64,000 nt of DNA from Colletes latitarsis (Eukaryota; Arthropoda; Insecta; Hymenoptera; Colletidae). Both the position numbers and the translations under genes were made by a program. The DNA is taken from the NCBI RefSeq assembly GCF_051014445.1, contig NC_135136.1:43286001-43350000 (forward strand), written 5' to 3'. Of this stretch, positions 12,218-25,262 are shown in pieces. The notes under the pieces are model-generated. The model made no database searches and was not told the DNA's origin. It worked only from the letters and a program-made list of their open reading frames with translations. Every line of letters starts with the position of its first letter. Position 1 is the stretch's first letter.

Positions 12218-15200
12218 ATGGGGGTGTACGTGTTAGGTATAGTTGGCGTGATCGTGTTTTACGTGGCTGTGCTGGGTGTCGGCATATGGGCGGCCGTCAT
12301 CAAGGAGAAGAAAACTCAACAAGGCCAGGATGCCATGATGCTAGCGAATCGTGGCCTCGGCCCGCTTCTTGGTGTTTTCACCCTAATTGGTAAGCAAAGA
12401 AACGCCTTTTACCCCTTTGCTCGGGACATTTTTCATTTAGAACGTTAAACACGGAGCGTATTGCGGCCAGAAAGAAACATCAGCTTCGGGTAAAATCTTT
12501 CGTTTTTTAAATTAACGCGAGAAAAACTTGAACAAGAGAAACTAATTAATAGAATCAGTTTAATCGTTGATCCCTGAAATTTTCCAAAATTTATTTTTCG
12601 CCTTATTTACGAGCGTTCCACAAAATTGGGGATGTATGCTTGACGGACGTTCCTCGTTATACTATATTTGCATTTTATGCAAATGCAATATGCGCTTCCA
12701 CTTGTTTTTTAAATTGAGCTATGCATTTTCTTTTTGCATAAGTCGAGTCTTTACGTTGTCCCACATATAAAAAAGTGTTCTGATATGACCACTGAAAATA
12801 TTGCATATTTTTCATTTTATAAACACATTTCCTGCCATTGCTAGATCAGTGTTTAAATCGCGTCGTTTATCAAATCAAGTTCCATGGAAATAGTTTCGAT
12901 TATAAGTCTATATACTATATAATGTATAGTTCAGATATTCCAGTTATTAGGAGAGGGTCGAGTTTAAAATAGATCTACTCTAGCTAGGATTATCAGAATT
13001 TGATTCCAGAATCTAATTATTCTTTCCGAAACTATAAGTCTACTAATCCATGCAAAGAGGAACTCGATTCAACGCAAATATTCCCAGCCAGGATTATGAG
13101 ATTATCGTTCTGAAATCCTACCAATCCTATTGAAACAACAAATGTTCTCATTGCGGATCTACATAACGAGGATCGTTGAAGCGTGATTTTTAAATCACCA
13201 AGTCGTTTCAAGTTGTTTCGTAACTCTTTCAAAGAACCGGGCAATTACTTATGACACGATAGAATAATTTCTCGAGGCTCCCCGACCCCCGCCAACTGTG
13301 CCCTTTGGCAAGTATTTTCCAAAACATTTCCACCCCATCTCCGATACTGAGATCTCCGTCTCGATCGACGTAACAAAAAAAATTCTCGTCACAGATACCC
13401 TCTCGATGTACAATAACGCAATTCCCGGATCGTCCCATCCTCGGCGAAGCGATCGGCGCTGCTTCGGAGACGAAACCGGCGGAACGGGTAACCCGTGAAT
13501 CTCGCAATTACGTTAACCGTGCGAACGATTGTCGAATTCGACGGGGAACGTTTCAACTTAACGAGGAAAATCCGCCAGGACGCCTTCTCTTCTTTCAGCC
13601 CCTTTTGCTCGCGCGTCGCTTTTTTCTGTTTTTTTTTTTTTATCGGCGAACCAGTAGGCAGTAGGACACCGGGGAAATCCCGCTTTCTCGCCGCGTCAAT
13701 TGCATTTCTCGGTCGGCCGTTCCCTCGCATCGGACGTTTATTCATAGTTCGTCATCCTTTTGTCCCGTTTATTCCTTTCGCTTACGCGCTTTCATTCTGT
13801 CGGACATGCCCGTCCGCGGCGTCACCCAACGATTCGTCTTACGATTCAACCGTGCCCCATTTCTGCGGTGAAAATCATTTTCTGCGTCCCTCCATTACCT
13901 TAATGGACGCCCCAGTCTCTGCCCCCCTCCCTAACGGTGGCGGTGAAAACGCGGCACGGAAAATACGCTACCGAGGCATAATTATCTCTATTCTCCGGGA
14001 CGCTCGTCTCCGCGTCTCTCCGCTCTCGACTCTGAATGGCGAAAGCTCCACCCACGATGGAAGGGTTCGCGGAGCACGCGTTTCGCCGTTTACTCGCGTT
14101 ACCCGCGACGCTCGGTCAGCATTAGAGACGCCCGCGGTTGGAAAAAAATCCACGGGTCGTCGGAGCAGTTTCGTGCCACGAAACAAGCTTTGCCGCGACA
14201 CGCCTAGAGATACGCTTTTCGCCCGGGGACGATAAGAACCGTGATCGTTATCGTGTCCCATTTTCCCTTTTCTCTTTTTATATACATAGTTTTTTCTTTG
14301 TACGTCCCGCAACTAACTACGCGACCACGCACCGATGCCCGGCCAAACAACCAATGGCCAGGACGTAACGACGCTGTCTAGATGGACAGAGATACGTATA
14401 AATAATCTGCAGTTTAAATTGCGGATCAAAATCGTCGTTGACGAAGATTGAAAGATCCGTTATATGACCCATAAAAAAAAAAAAAGAAGAAGCTCAATGT
14501 TTTTCCCAATACACTGTCCCAGCCATCGGCTGTTCGACCTTTGTCCACTGGTAATTCACGAAGCGTTTCCAGATCACCGGTCTCGACCCGTACGTAACAT
14601 TTTCCCTCGAAAGAGCGATCGTCTCGCTTGATCGAAGCACTAATCGAAAAAACACCGTGCTTTTCATGCGAAGCCACGTGGGTAGGCGGCGCCTACGTGA
14701 ACGGGACCGCGGAAGTCATGTTCACAAGAGGATTGGCCTGGTGTCAAGTGCCCTTCGGTTACAGCCTCAGCCTGCTGTTCGGTACGCCATCGGTAGACCT
14801 TCGAACACGCATTAGCGTCTAGTGTAACCTTAACCCTTTAACTGCCACGCACCTGGAGGGTGCAAAGGGGATGATGATGATAAATCGATCAAGACACGGA
14901 CGCGTTGAAATTATCAAGGCCGAGGACAATCCGACGCGCTAGGTAAATTTATCCCGTCCTTCCAGACCTCGACGAAGGTCTTTCCTTTATTTTTCTAACG
15001 AGCGCGTATCTAAATACGCGAACAATGTTTCTCTAAAGGCAGCTACCGCGATACGATCGAACGAAATCGATCGAAATTGCTCTCGTGCCGCGTCTGGAAG
15101 CAGCTGACGCTGACGCAGTGTCTAGGACCGACAGCCAAGAATAATAGGATTAGGTCAAGTCGAGGGGACGATTCACGGTACCGTCTAAGTTATTGTTTCA

Positions 15201-18200
15201 CGAGATATTACTAAGAACGGAAAACTCTGTATAATTATCAACGGAAGGCTGTTTTACGACCTGATTATTGTCGTTTGCGTTACGTTGGATATTTTCATTC
15301 GAATAATTTCTCCATGAGAGCGTGGCAATTAAAGGGTTCGGTGTGTCGAAAGGTCATCCCTTTAGCAACGATTTTAAACGTAAATCGCAGGTGCTGTACT
15401 GTTCGTACGACCAATGAGGAAGGCCGAGCACGTGACCATGTTGGATCCGTTTCAAGAAAGATACGGCGCCGGTGTAGGCGGCTTGCTGTTTCTTCCGACG
15501 CTCTGCGGCGATCTGTTTTGGTGTGCGGCCATTTTGAGGGCCCTGGGCAGCTCGTTGGCCGTCGTCGCCGGCGTCGATCCGAACGTCAGCGTCTGTGCGT
15601 CCGCGCTATTGGCGGGCGTGTGAGTACATATCGAGCAATTTTAGATTCGTGCTTGGACCAACTTTCGAACGTTTACGAATTATTCGAGTAGTCAAAGCCT
15701 GCATAATCGACGTTGAACGATATGTCGCGAAAACTAATTTTTTCCTCCATTTTCTATAATACCGTATAGCATGTACGTACAATTTGGTTCCAAATCCCAA
15801 GGCGAATGGTTCAGTGTCGCCTCAATTGCAGGTACACTATGTTCGGTGGATTATATTCAGTCGCGTGCACGGATGCTTTGCAGTTGGCCTGCATCGTAAT
15901 CGGCTTAGGGGTGGCTGCTCCGTTCTCTCTTCTGCATCCTGCGGTTTCCTTCGAGAAGAATTTAGCACCGGGCGAATGGTTAGGGGAAATAAGGAACGAA
16001 GACCTGGGCGAATGGGTGGATGGAATGCTGTTGCTGGTATTCGGTGGAATCTCTTGGCAGGTATCGAACATTGATGGATGATTTCAGTGTTGCACAATGT
16101 ATACTGGATGCCATCGCAATTGTTCCTTGTTTTTAAATTGCACGCCTGAAAAAAATTATCGTCAGTGTATTTATAATCATCGTTCAATTAGAATAGTACA
16201 GTTTCAAATAAATTATTCAAAAAATAATCGTTTTGAACAATACGCGAAAATGTTATTCGCAAGAGCCGTTATTTATTTATCGCTACATGTTGTTTTCAGA
16301 GCTATTTTCAACGAATCTTAAGCATGCGGAGCACGTCGGTCGCCACGACGCTCTCAATAGCATCGATGTTCGGATGCATGATCCTTGCTTTCCCGTCAGC
16401 GTTAATTGGCGTGGTGGCCCGTGCTACGGACTGGTCGTTGATCGAAGGATTTAACATGAGTTTGCTGGTGAACGATGGAAACGCGGCGTTACCGATGGTT
16501 CTTCGATATCTGACACCTCAATGGGTCTCATTTGTGGGTGAGTTACATCCGTGAAATGGCTCGGTTCACAATTAAAATATTTTTACGTAACGATATACAT
16601 TTGTTAGTTATATGTATACATTCTCCTCTTATATCAATCCTTGTTATTTACTTATTTTCCGGCTCAACAAATAAGAATAATTGTTTAACATTGTTACGTC
16701 CCGGTGCGCGTATTCGCGTAGGCGTCACTATGGTTCTCCGCAAAGAGTATTCCATCGCGATTATAAAAGTAATTCAGCGCATTCCGTCACGAACAATCAT
16801 CCTCTTTCCGCGTTCTACCATGAATTACACCGCACCTCGTATTTTAGATTGTTTGAAAAACCAGGTCGAGTGACTGTAAAGAGTAAAGCTCGAGACGCAT
16901 ATGCGCGTGGAAAAGAGTGAATGAGCCCTACGAACGAACGCAGAATTCTTAGTGACCCGTGACACCCAGCATTTAGCATTTTGTGTATAAGTTGATTGTT
17001 TTTTAAAAATATTTCAGGGATTAGCAAGCATGTCGTTAAACTTCTTACTAGTATATTTATAACGATAATAACAATAATAATAATAATAACCTGATCACCC
17101 TTTGTATTTTGCGATCGATTGTCAGGTCTGGGAGCAATTTCTGCCGCGGTGATGTCGTCAGCAGATTCGGGTATATTGGCCAGTAGTTCTATGTTTTCCA
17201 GGAACGTCTACAGACTCAGTTTGAGACCGAAGGTGAGTACCAGGGACATCCATTGAAAGAAAGAACTCTAACGAGATCATTCTTCTTTCCTGGTCGTTAC
17301 GTTTCAGGCGACCGAACGGGAACTGGGCTGGATACTCAGGATCTCTGTGATCGTGTTCACGGGTCTATCAACCGCAATCGCGCTCACGGTGGACAGCGTT
17401 TATTATCTGTCGTGAGTAAATCCGCTTCGATCCGTCGCAATGATCGTCGTGGTTCTTACAAGTTTCCAACTATTATTATTCAACAACACCAATTAACACG
17501 AGGATTTCATTCGTTTCAGGTATTTGTGCTCCGACCTTATTTACGTGGTGCTCTTCCCACAATTGTTAACGGTGATCCACTGGCCCTCTCTGGTCGACAC
17601 TTATGGCTGCCTCGCCGGATACTTTGTGGCCGTTGTCTTGCGTCTTTGCGGTAAGAAAAACGAACATTTTAAATTAATTTCGACAAGCTTGACACACATC
17701 GATGATAATTAATAACTCGATTGTTCCAGGAGGAGAAAGGGGTTTAGGCGTGCCAGCATTGATCGAGTATCCGTTCTACGATACGGAAACTCAGACACAA
17801 AAATTTCCGTTTCGCACGGGCGCCATGTTGGCGGCTCTGTTCACGCAGCTAATCACCAGTTTTTTTACCAGAAATCTTCTCGGAAAGGGCTATTTTCCTC
17901 GATGCTGCGACGTCCTTAGTGTTTACTCGCCCGGGAAATCCAAGGACCAATCGGGGGTCGTGCAAAGCAGCTCGGGTGCTGCTTTGATGGAAACTTCTTC
18001 CGTCAATGTGAGCCATTTTTAACGATACCTCGTGCCAGAGATGGTCAAAATTGTTACCTGGATAAAAATTTCGAAACGTTATTGTTACTATGAACTTTTA
18101 AAAGATTCTTTGGTACGTACGTACAGCGATGCGCATTATCGTTCCTCAGAAATCGACCTCGGGAATGGATTCCTGCGACGGCGTCGGTCCCGGGAGCTAC

Positions 18201-20001
18201 GAGGACGACCGTACGACCACGAACTCGGTCGAAGACATGACCGATCGCGGCGACAGCGGGACCGTAGGCGGCGATCCTTACGACAAAGAGACGCCGAGGA
18301 TGAACAACGTTGGATCCGCCGTTCAGAAGGCGAACCAAAGTCTCCAGCATTTGCAGACCCTTCGTAACTCGATGCATCCTGGGCCCATGAGCATCAGACC
18401 CATTCCCACGCCCACTCACTACACACAGTTACAGAGCAACGAGATGGCCCGGGGACAAATTCTCGGCGTTCGAAACCTGCGTGGCTCCATGATGTTGCCA
18501 ACCGATCGGCCAGTCGTCGCCACGAGCAACAACGTGGCCATGACTGCCGTTCCGTTGAGCTCAACGGTGGCTGCCCCGTTGACTCCAGGCCCCCATTACA
18601 CCAGGACAACCGACATACCGATGGGCGTCGAGAAGACCAGGGAAATCGACAGGATCGGCATCGTGGAGAGGAGCAACGCCGAGTTCCAAAACGCCCCGGA
18701 CAGCATGCTGACCACCATCGGGGCAAAGAAAAACGTCAAGGGCGTCAAGTTGGTTGGTATGGAAGGTGGGACACTGCGAAGACCGTCGTTGCAGGTGAGC
18801 GAGCCGGACGTGACGTGTCTGTAATATTTAAAAACAAACTGAATGATTCTTCTCCAACCCTCGAACGATGGACCGTCTTAGCGACTCTGGCTCGAATTTT
18901 ATTTGTTATTCGAGACAATATTTACCGAACACTGTAATGAACAAGATATCCTATTCCGTAGCCCTCGATTAGCCGTGAACGTCGCTTAAACGTATTCCTT
19001 TCAGGATTTTCTTTTAAGAACAGTACAATGAATAGTTTTATTTATGCAAAAAATCTTGATTCTTTATGATTTTGTATCCATCCTGTTACCTTTGTTTGTA
19101 CCGTTGTTTTATTAAACTGTGCGAGTAAACGTTGTTTCTTTTAAGTTTGTCAACTTCCTGTCCCCACGGTGGATGCTGAGAGAGGATGCCCTCGGCAACA
19201 CTGTTCCCGCCTATTTTTCGTTACCGTTTTGCGCGCTTGTATTTCGTTTGTCGGCAAACGGTGACGTAGTTCCATGGTAACGGGGAAACCCGTTTGTTCC
19301 ATTACCGTGTCCGTAGGGCACGTTCTCGCCGACACCGTCGGTGGAGCTCGTTCACATTTTGGACAGGAGACAGAGCAGCGGTTCCTACGGGCCTGGCTCG
19401 CTGTCCCCCGTTCCCATGGGGGTGGAAGCCTGCAAGACCCACGGAACGGCGCTGGAGGGTCAGGGTGGAAACGAACACTGTAGAATAAAGAGAGGCATCG
19501 TCAGGCACCACAGGTATCTATAATATACAAATTGGCTATGTCAATAAACGTTTTGCCCAAGAAGAAGCCGATACCAAAGCAGATGGTCCCACTTTGGTAG
19601 CATATTCTATTCTGTTCACCTGTTTTGCTAAAAAATCCGTCGATTGATTAGAACCTATGTTTCCCTGCCTCGTTAGTGACTCTACGAACACTCTCTCCGA
19701 TTTTGCTTTCAAACGTTTGCGCAGCTTCAACGACACGGGAGACCGAGCCCTGACGACATTGGCCAGGCAGCCAACCTACCCCTCGATGCCGCTACGTCCC
19801 GAGGACTGTCGCATGACCCTGGCGAAGAAGGACAGAAGGACATCGACGATCGCCCGTCACGGATCCGTAACCAACGAGAAAGAGCTCGGCGGTTGCACGA
19901 CAGGGTTGGTCGTTTGCAGCCCCACGTACAGTATGTACAGCTCGGCCGTAAAGAATTCAAACTACTTCGTGACCGACGACGAAGCGGTCAGCAGGTTTTG
20001 A
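12218..20001 (+). CDS. ChT: High-affinity choline transporter-like, Na+ symporter family SLC5A7
   Basis: Predicted plasma-membrane Na+/choline symporter that recovers choline at cholinergic terminals. Exons: 12218-12389, 14674-14781, 15391-15619, 15832-16060, 16300-16537, 17126-17232, 17308-17411, 17520-17650, 17730-18007, 18150-18794, 19317-19513, 19725-20001 (2715 nt, 904 residues). Family landmarks in order: first membrane segment with GVFTLIATWVGGAYVNGTAE across exons 1-2, AEHVTMLDPFQERYG in exon 3, GGLYSVACTDALQL in exon 4, SYFQRILS in exon 5, and GLGAISAAVMSSADSGIL in exon 6. QKFPFRTGAM follows in exon 9. The start at 12218 matches the family N-terminus. An upstream in-frame ATG at 12089 is probably lost by splicing at 12170. 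After about residue 530 comes a hydrophilic tail of about 370 residues, far longer than in the roughly 580-residue mammalian protein. Orthology versus an insect paralogue is not settled. Confidence 0.9.
13400..14350. other. GC-rich block inside choline transporter intron 1
   Basis: This 0.95 kb piece of the 2.3 kb first coding intron is CpG-rich, with frames open on both strands. No acceptor/donor pair with a homologous translation was found. It may be an intronic promoter or enhancer, or a local GC island like those at 4-8 kb. Confidence 0.35.
17063..17090. repeat. (ATA/ATAAC)n microsatellite in intron
   Basis: A run of ATA triplets with interspersed C, in the intron just before exon 6 of the choline transporter gene. 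Confidence 0.7.
18795..19116 (+). other. Possible alternative 3' end of choline transporter (retained intron)
   Basis: Exon 10 ends at TTGCAG/gtgagc (18794/18795), a strong donor. Reading through keeps the frame open for nine more residues to a stop at 18824, giving a 756-residue form ending DVTCL. An ATTAAA poly(A) signal at 19111-19116, followed by GT-rich DNA, lies inside the intron before the exon 11 acceptor at 19315-19316. The short form is therefore plausible beside the spliced 904-residue form. Confidence 0.5.
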
Positions 20002-23000
20002 AAACAACAGGACAACGTTCGAGGACCATGAACCGAGGACAATCGAATCCCGCCTGATCAGTTACAACTCCGACCCTTTTTTATTACATTTTAACCATCG
20101 CACAATTCTACCACTACCCGTTTTTTATCTCGTACTAGATTTACTTGATTTTTTATCGAGAGATGTTTGGTACGATAACCCTAATCACTGAGCGAAGGAA
20201 TCGTTGAAACTTTTCTGTTTGCGGCGCCATTTTGGCCACGGGCAAGGATTAATCATTTTCCGAGCACTTGTTAAGGATACGTGTACAAATTTAGAGGGGA
20301 TTGGAAAGATTATTTGGGGGGACTGGAACTTGTTGAAACGCAATTTGCGGAGGCATTTGGCGAACGACTCGCAAAGGAATCATGAAACCATACGAGTTGC
20401 CGTGTCAGTTACTTGCCCGTCCAATTACGTGAATTTTAGTTGCAACCGCAAACAGATGGTCGACATTTGTCCCTGAAAACTTTCGGCAAACTTGCATAAA
20501 CTTACGATTAAGGTAGTGTAAGATTCTAGTTAGCGGATGATCGGAAACTCGTAGCCATTAGCGTGATCGTGAAGTAATACATACATACAGCGTCGGCAAA
20601 CGCGTTTCAAACGATAACTTTTCGAGCGTTTGTTTGTCGAGTCTTGCCATTTTCCACCGCGATACTTGATTTGCTCGGTCAAGTTAATCAAACCGTCGTA
20701 TTAGATAAATGTGGACAAGTGGACAATTTTGATTTTTTACACGTACGATTACCAAGTTTTCGAACGCATTCGCACGGAATTTTTATTCACAGATCATCCT
20801 TATTCGTTGCATTTTTCAGAGTGCTTTCGAGAGAAGAATCCACTTTCCAACATCGCGTTCTAAAACACAAAACTGCCAATGTAATTTCGATCTAACGATA
20901 AGTGACAAATCGCGTTTTCGAGGCACGTGATCGTCGAGTCGCAATAATAGCCTTACACCGAGGTTCTCGATAACTGTGCATCCTATACGCTCTACTGTAT
21001 ATGTAGAAGAGAGACCAAGACTGTATCCTTCTACCAAATTAATTGTCTTGAAAATTGCCAATCCTGATCTCGTATCCAACAATTTCTCCCTACTTCGAGT
21101 CAAGTAACCTGATTAAAAACAGAGATTCGATGCGGCGTCGACGGTAGAAAGGATACAGCCTCGATCGTCGTTTTGTTTTCTTCTGGTTAGATCAATCTTC
21201 TTCAGACTGATTCGTCGCGGACCCGATAACCCATTCAGAAAGTAATTAATTTTTGTACAAATCACGAACGGACGTCATGTTTTTGCGTGACTCTGTGTAG
21301 ATAGAACGATCGATTCACGAAAGAGATCGAGGACCTTTGGCCAGTTCGTCGTGTACGCGTCAACGATACCGTTAAAGGACACGATAAGCACTAGGTAATT
21401 ATGTACGAGGTAGTTTAGGTGATTAGATGGTGTAAAATGTTTAAGGATGGTGCACGCCGCTACACCACTTCTGATGTCCAGTTTAAGGGAGAGAAGATAT
21501 ACGGAGTTGATAACACGTTTAGCTGTGAGAAATAAAAGCGGCAGCATGAGCTTCGCTACTCGAAGCCATTTTAGTTTCGTTTCCGGCCAGAAGAAAGATT
21601 TCGAGTTTCCTGCAATCTTTCGGTTGTGTGTTCCGCTTCCCACCAGACTCTGAAACATAATACATAAGATTTTAAAGTCTGTCATCGAAGAAAAGTACTC
21701 GAACGAAATGAAGTATTTCTTCCGACCGGAAACGCGTCAGAGGGAGGGTCAAGGGTTTCCGTCGCTCAACCTAGTTTCTCGTACTCGCGAGAAAAGGGTT
21801 AAGCTGCTGGATATAGAACGTCCAATGTATTACGTGCTAAATTATGATATTCCGACAACAAAATACGATATTTTTCCACCGATAATACGTCTAGTCTGTA
21901 GGATTACTGTAAACGTAGTTACGTATATACGGAGGTCTCTAAATTAATCGGTGTAACGATAGCGAGAAAGAATAAAATCGGCAAAGTACCTCCGTCGGCT
22001 CAAATACCACCAAACAAAGATTTTTCTTAGAGTAAACGGACGCCCACGCATCCAGTCGTTCGCATGATCCACGAGTCGGGACACAGTCGATTGGTCGCTC
22101 GAGGACATCTAGATTTTCATTTTATTATGTTTCCGACAAACAGACGGTATAGTGGGGATAGCGTATTAATGACCTTGAACAGCCACTTGATTTTGTTCGG
22201 ACTCGATCGTGCTATTTTTCTTAAGGTAACGTAGCTCGAAAGAACACGATCAACCGTTGATTTACCAACACGGATTGATGGTAAAGCAATCGTTTACTGT
22301 GCCCCACAATTTACGCATTCAATGTCCATTACAAATATTTGCAAAATTTCCAACAACAAACAAAAATGTCAATTACAAAATGTAATAATTCGCAACGAAC
22401 GAACAAAAAATTGTTCGAGAATAATCAAGAATCGTGTAATTTTCTTTTTATGGAGTGTAAAAAAAAAAGAAAATTGCGGTACTGCCTCGCTATTTACAAT
22501 CAAATCATTTCAGTTTGAGAAATCCGTTAGCGAACACTAATTTACGAAAAATTTGTCCAACATGTAAACAGCGATGAGGACGATTCTGTTGCAAGAATGC
22601 GTAACGTGGATCGATGCAATAAGCGAGGCACTACTATACGTAGATATTCGAAAGGTGCCCGATTTTTCTTAGTCCCCGTGTCTTTATCTTTTCGCAATCG
22701 GTGGTCGACTCCACGCGTCCAGGACGTCGATTTTTCCACAACTTTTGTATGAACCATAATTATAAAAAAAATTGTAATCGCGAGACAAACGTCGAAGACC
22801 TATATCAGTATTGTTAAAACTTACGAAAAGGATTCGAAACGTAGCAATCGATTCCTGGAGGGCAAGCCTCGTGAATGGCCGCTACGGACTTTCATAGTGA
22901 TACTTAACCGATAAGGTAGGATTAATTATAGTACATTGTTCGGACTATGTATTTTGCGACTCTTACATTTTATATGAAAGAATCTTCGTAGATACGATGC

Positions 23001-23029
23001 ATCATTTACGAACTAATCTACAAGCGTGA

Positions 23030-23262
23030 TTTTTTTTCCGAGTTATAACAAAGACTATTCTTTTGAGATATTAATTTTTTAATGAAAGACTCTAGAAACA
23101 TATTGCAACCGAAAATAATTTGAAATTTTTGAATTTAATTGTTAATAACTTTTCAACGAAGCCTCCATCAACAAATTAGTATCCTTGATTTTCGTTTTAT
23201 TTTGACCTCTAGAATCTCTCATTAAAACTTTTCTCAGGGGTAGCCGAACACCCTATATAGTA
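23030..23262. repeat. Probable dispersed-repeat fragment ending CCGAACACCCTATATA
   Basis: The segment is AT-rich and ends in GGGTAGCCGAACACCCTATA, a terminus of the kind seen on dispersed insect repeats. Two internal pieces, AATGAAAGACTCTAGAAA and the reverse complement of TCTAGAATCTCTCATT, are partly inverted copies of one another, as in a fold-back element. There is no clear second terminus. Confidence 0.35.
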
Positions 23263-24045
23263 ACGATTGGATATAAAATAACTGTTAAGATTGAATTTTT
23301 ATGGTAGAATGAAAGTGTTAATGTACAAACCTAATTTAAAACGTAAAAGAAATAATTTAAAAGTTAAAAATTTACAGTTTCGTTCGACCGTAGATCAATT
23401 GGCATATTCTTTTCTTTTTCGCGCGAATACATAGTCGCGATCACGAGTAGCCATCTTTCTTTTCGTTTATAAGCAAATAAATTCCAATAAAGTTACAGCT
23501 TTGTACATGTATCGCGTACTGCATTTGTAACAAGTACGAGAAACTTTCGTTCTTCGAGTTAAGACACAATGGTGAATTGTGTTACGTGAATCACGTGCCA
23601 AATTATAGGATAAACAAAAATGTATTATACGTAAATTCGCGACAGGAATGCGCGGAGCGATTATGTAGGCTTACTTTAACGTAAGGACCGTTCATTACGG
23701 ATAAGATTAATCGAATACAACCCACGACGAGCATAGTTAAACATACTTATCGTTACGATATTCGTTCGAACAACGCAACGAACGAAAGAAATAAATTTCG
23801 ATTTCCAGGCGCACGGTAACGATAAATCTGAACGCTTAATTTTTCCTTATGTTCCTAAAAGCTATCCGCATTGTCAGGAATATGATTAAAACCGTAACAA
23901 ATTTTTTTTTTTACAGTAAATTGATCCATTCGTTGAATAAGAACAAAGATTCGTTTCCTGGCGAATATTTTACGTCCGCCATTCATTTGCAACTATAAAA
24001 ATCATTTACAAGTGCGTTGTTCGTTCGCTCACACGGGGTTGTACG

Positions 24046-24250
24046 CAATGGCGGATGCAAGGGGGAGGTCGTAAGAGTTTTAGCCCCTTTCTATTCATAA
24101 AAAAAAAAAAATAGGGATATACTTTTATATATTTAAAATAGGGAAAACTTTCATATATTTTTATTTCTAATTTCTAAAGATGGGAAATTCAAATCCGCGA
24201 AATCTGTTTTGTATCCCCTCTTCGTTTGAGCTCTTCTAGATCCGCCATTG
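24046..24250. mobile_element. hAT-type miniature transposon (MITE), 205 bp
   Basis: Both ends carry CAATGGCGGAT as a perfect 11 bp terminal inverted repeat, of the CAnTGGCGGAT type common on hAT elements. The 8 bp on each side are GTTGTACG and ATTGTACA. They share a six-base core, as expected for a slightly decayed 8 bp hAT target duplication. The interior is AT-rich with no coding capacity. Confidence 0.75.
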
Positions 24251-25210
24251 ATTGTACAGTATGCGTAAAGTTCAACACTTGAAGCCCTAAGCTGTTATAA
24301 GCACCCGAAAAGATCACGTCTAGTCGCTAATAATTATAATTGATAATTGCAGACTTAGAATTATCCAATACTAGAACGTATCGTAATCACTCTCGTCCGT
24401 TTCATTGGGAGACTGTATTTTCATTTTTACACGAATTCGTTCGTTCTCCTCTGCTGTTCACTCTTTGGAGACGACGTTATTCTATACAGGGTGATCCGAA
24501 AGAAACGTCGAAAAATATAGGGGCGTACACGTTTACGATGGTAGACGAAAAATATTTAACCGTGGGTCCATACGATCCATAGTACCTAGAGGTTTTACTC
24601 TCTCTTTTTAACGATTCTTCGTATCAATGTACAAAATATTATCGTCGATATTTTCTTAAATGTCAACGACTATCAAAAACACAACTTTTTCATAACTGTT
24701 TCGACCAAAACTAATGGTCCCGATATCCGTTCACAAAGAGTTTACGATTTAATTTGGATCAGGTGTTCCGCGAGTCGCATAGAGAACTTACAAGTTTTTA
24801 ATTTTTCTAACAATCGTCTAGCCCTTAACGTCCTATTATTCTAACAATATAGGGCTTGAAACGCTAACACGCATTATGGACAAAATCGAATATTTCGCGT
24901 CGTCGTTCGGGTTTTATACGTTGGGTACCTAGAAAGTCACGCGATCGAGCAGTTTGAATCGCGCGATTTTTCTGTAGCAATTTTCTACGACGTCGTAAAC
25001 AATCGATTTGTCTGATAACGCAAGCGTTGTGTGAAATTCTAATTGATGTTTTTGATAATACGAGTCAAAAACATTTCGTCCCTTTCGCGCGACCATTACG
25101 AGCAACGAATATACCGGAAAGAACGACGTCTAATCTTAATAAAGTCCATTTCTTCTCGTTGCTCGTAACGATCGTCGCGATTATTGAATGTATTTCTTAT
25201 CGATTACGAA

Positions 25211-25262
25211 GATTGAGACGGCAATCACTGTAAAAAAAAAAAAAAAAAAAAATAAAAAACAA
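25211..25262. repeat. Poly(A)-rich tract
   Basis: About 20 A residues followed by AATAAAAAACAAAAA form a simple low-complexity tract. It could be the 3' tail of an old retrotransposed sequence, but no source sequence is recognisable upstream. Confidence 0.5.

Noticed and set aside
13495..14235. 246-codon frame inside choline transporter intron 1
   Set aside because: GC-rich block with frames open on both strands; no homology or splice connection to the gene.
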